A stretch of 64,000 bases of DNA from Myxococcus stipitatus (GTDB taxonomy: Bacteria > Myxococcota > Myxococcia > Myxococcales > Myxococcaceae), in the NCBI RefSeq assembly GCF_038561935.1, contig NZ_CP102770.1, positions 2,480,001 through 2,544,000 of the forward strand. The letters run 5' to 3'. Made by a program: the position numbers and the translations under genes. The notes beneath the pieces are model-generated. The model worked only from the letters and a program-made list of their open reading frames with translations, made no database searches and had not been told where the DNA came from. Shown here in pieces: positions 63,659 to 64,000 of the stretch (within the stretch, counting starts at the first letter, position 1; each line of letters opens with the position of its first letter).

Positions 63659-64000
63659 ATGCGCATCGCCTTCTCCGGCACCCACCGCGTGGGGAAGTCC
63701 ACCCTCGTCGAGGAGCTCTCCGACCTCCTCCCCTCCTACGCGACCGTGGACGAGCCCTATCTCGAGCTGGAGGAAGAGGGCTACGAGTTCGCCTCACCCC
63801 CCTCGGTCGAGGACTTCGAGGCCCAGCTCGCCCGCTCCATCGACCACCTGGGTGACACCGACACCGGGCCCGATGTGTTGTTCGACCGCTGCCCCGTGGA
63901 CTTCATCGGCTACTTGCAAGCCCATGACGACGCCGAGTCCTTCGACCTGGATTCATGGCTGCCCCGCGTGCGCACCGCCCTCCAGTCGTTGGATTTGATT
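63659..64000 (+). CDS. P-loop ATP-binding protein, N-terminal part (cut by window edge)
   Basis: The ATG at 63659 opens 114 codons that continue beyond the window. It starts MRIAFSGTHRVGKSTLVEEL, a Walker A motif (GTHRVGKST), followed by VDEPYLELEEEGYEFASPPSVEDFEAQLARSI and DVLFDRCPVDFIGYLQ (DRCPVDF resembles the DR-P/Walker-B-like region of AAA/nucleoside-kinase-like ATPases). The family resembles single-domain AAA_28/thymidylate-kinase-like proteins. The rest of the protein is needed for a firm call. Confidence 0.75.
   Translation, partial: MRIAFSGTHRVGKSTLVEELSDLLPSYATVDEPYLELEEEGYEFASPPSVEDFEAQLARSIDHLGDTDTGPDVLFDRCPVDFIGYLQAHDDAESFDLDSWLPRVRTALQSLDLI

Overview
The window reads as chromosomal DNA of a myxobacterium, most likely Myxococcaceae. 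GC is very high, genes are tightly packed with many 1-11 base overlaps, secreted lipoproteins are numerous (several with Cys-rich or Gly-rich composition or MopE-type metal-binding repeats), and one-component and ECF regulators are abundant. No rRNA, tRNA or CRISPR array was seen.

Layout. 1-5.6 kb: edge of a PemK/MazF-like gene, a secreted protein, an LVIVD-repeat lipoprotein and a two-subunit molybdenum hydroxylase of isoquinoline 1-oxidoreductase type. 5.7-11.4 kb: an RND efflux pump (adaptor plus permease) ended by a clear terminator, and a glycosyltransferase. 11.6-14.8 kb: an exported adenosine deaminase and a c-type cytochrome. 15.0-23.4 kb: one minus-strand operon of eight genes. 23.5-34.7 kb: small one- and two-gene units (tautomerase fusion, LysR regulators, PL10-like pectate lyase, methyltransferases, AlkB-like and PhyH-like oxygenases, azoreductase). 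34.8-45.6 kb: envelope lipoproteins interspersed with LuxR, TetR and ECF-sigma regulators. 46-51.5 kb: unknowns, an amidohydrolase, an intact IS3-family element and a LysR/RidA pair. 51.5-54.7 kb: an accessory patch with a gene remnant, a cytochrome-like gene of visibly lower GC and a decayed IS701-like transposase. 54.8-64 kb: housekeeping-like singles and a GntR/FadR-regulated Tat-exported flavin oxidase; the window ends inside a P-loop ATPase gene.

The most interesting system is the 15.0-23.4 kb operon. Its leader carries a cobalamin riboswitch with a perfect B12 box. The genes encode two class-III aminotransferases, a 1-pyrroline-5-carboxylate-dehydrogenase-like aldehyde dehydrogenase, a CatIJ-like 3-oxoadipate CoA-transferase, a PcaF/PaaJ-like 3-oxoadipyl-CoA thiolase, a small unknown protein and an acyl-CoA thioesterase. 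Taken together they would convert a 3,6-diamino acid, most simply beta-lysine, through 3-amino-6-oxohexanoate, 3-aminoadipate and 3-oxoadipate to succinyl-CoA plus acetyl-CoA. That would be a B12-independent alternative to the B12-dependent 5,6-aminomutase route, switched off by B12. The enzyme families and the riboswitch are seen directly; the substrate and the logic are inferred.

Other regulatory signals readable in the DNA: a TetR-type palindrome between a divergent tetR/TIM-barrel pair, and an identical palindrome upstream of a GntR regulator and the flavin oxidase that follows it.
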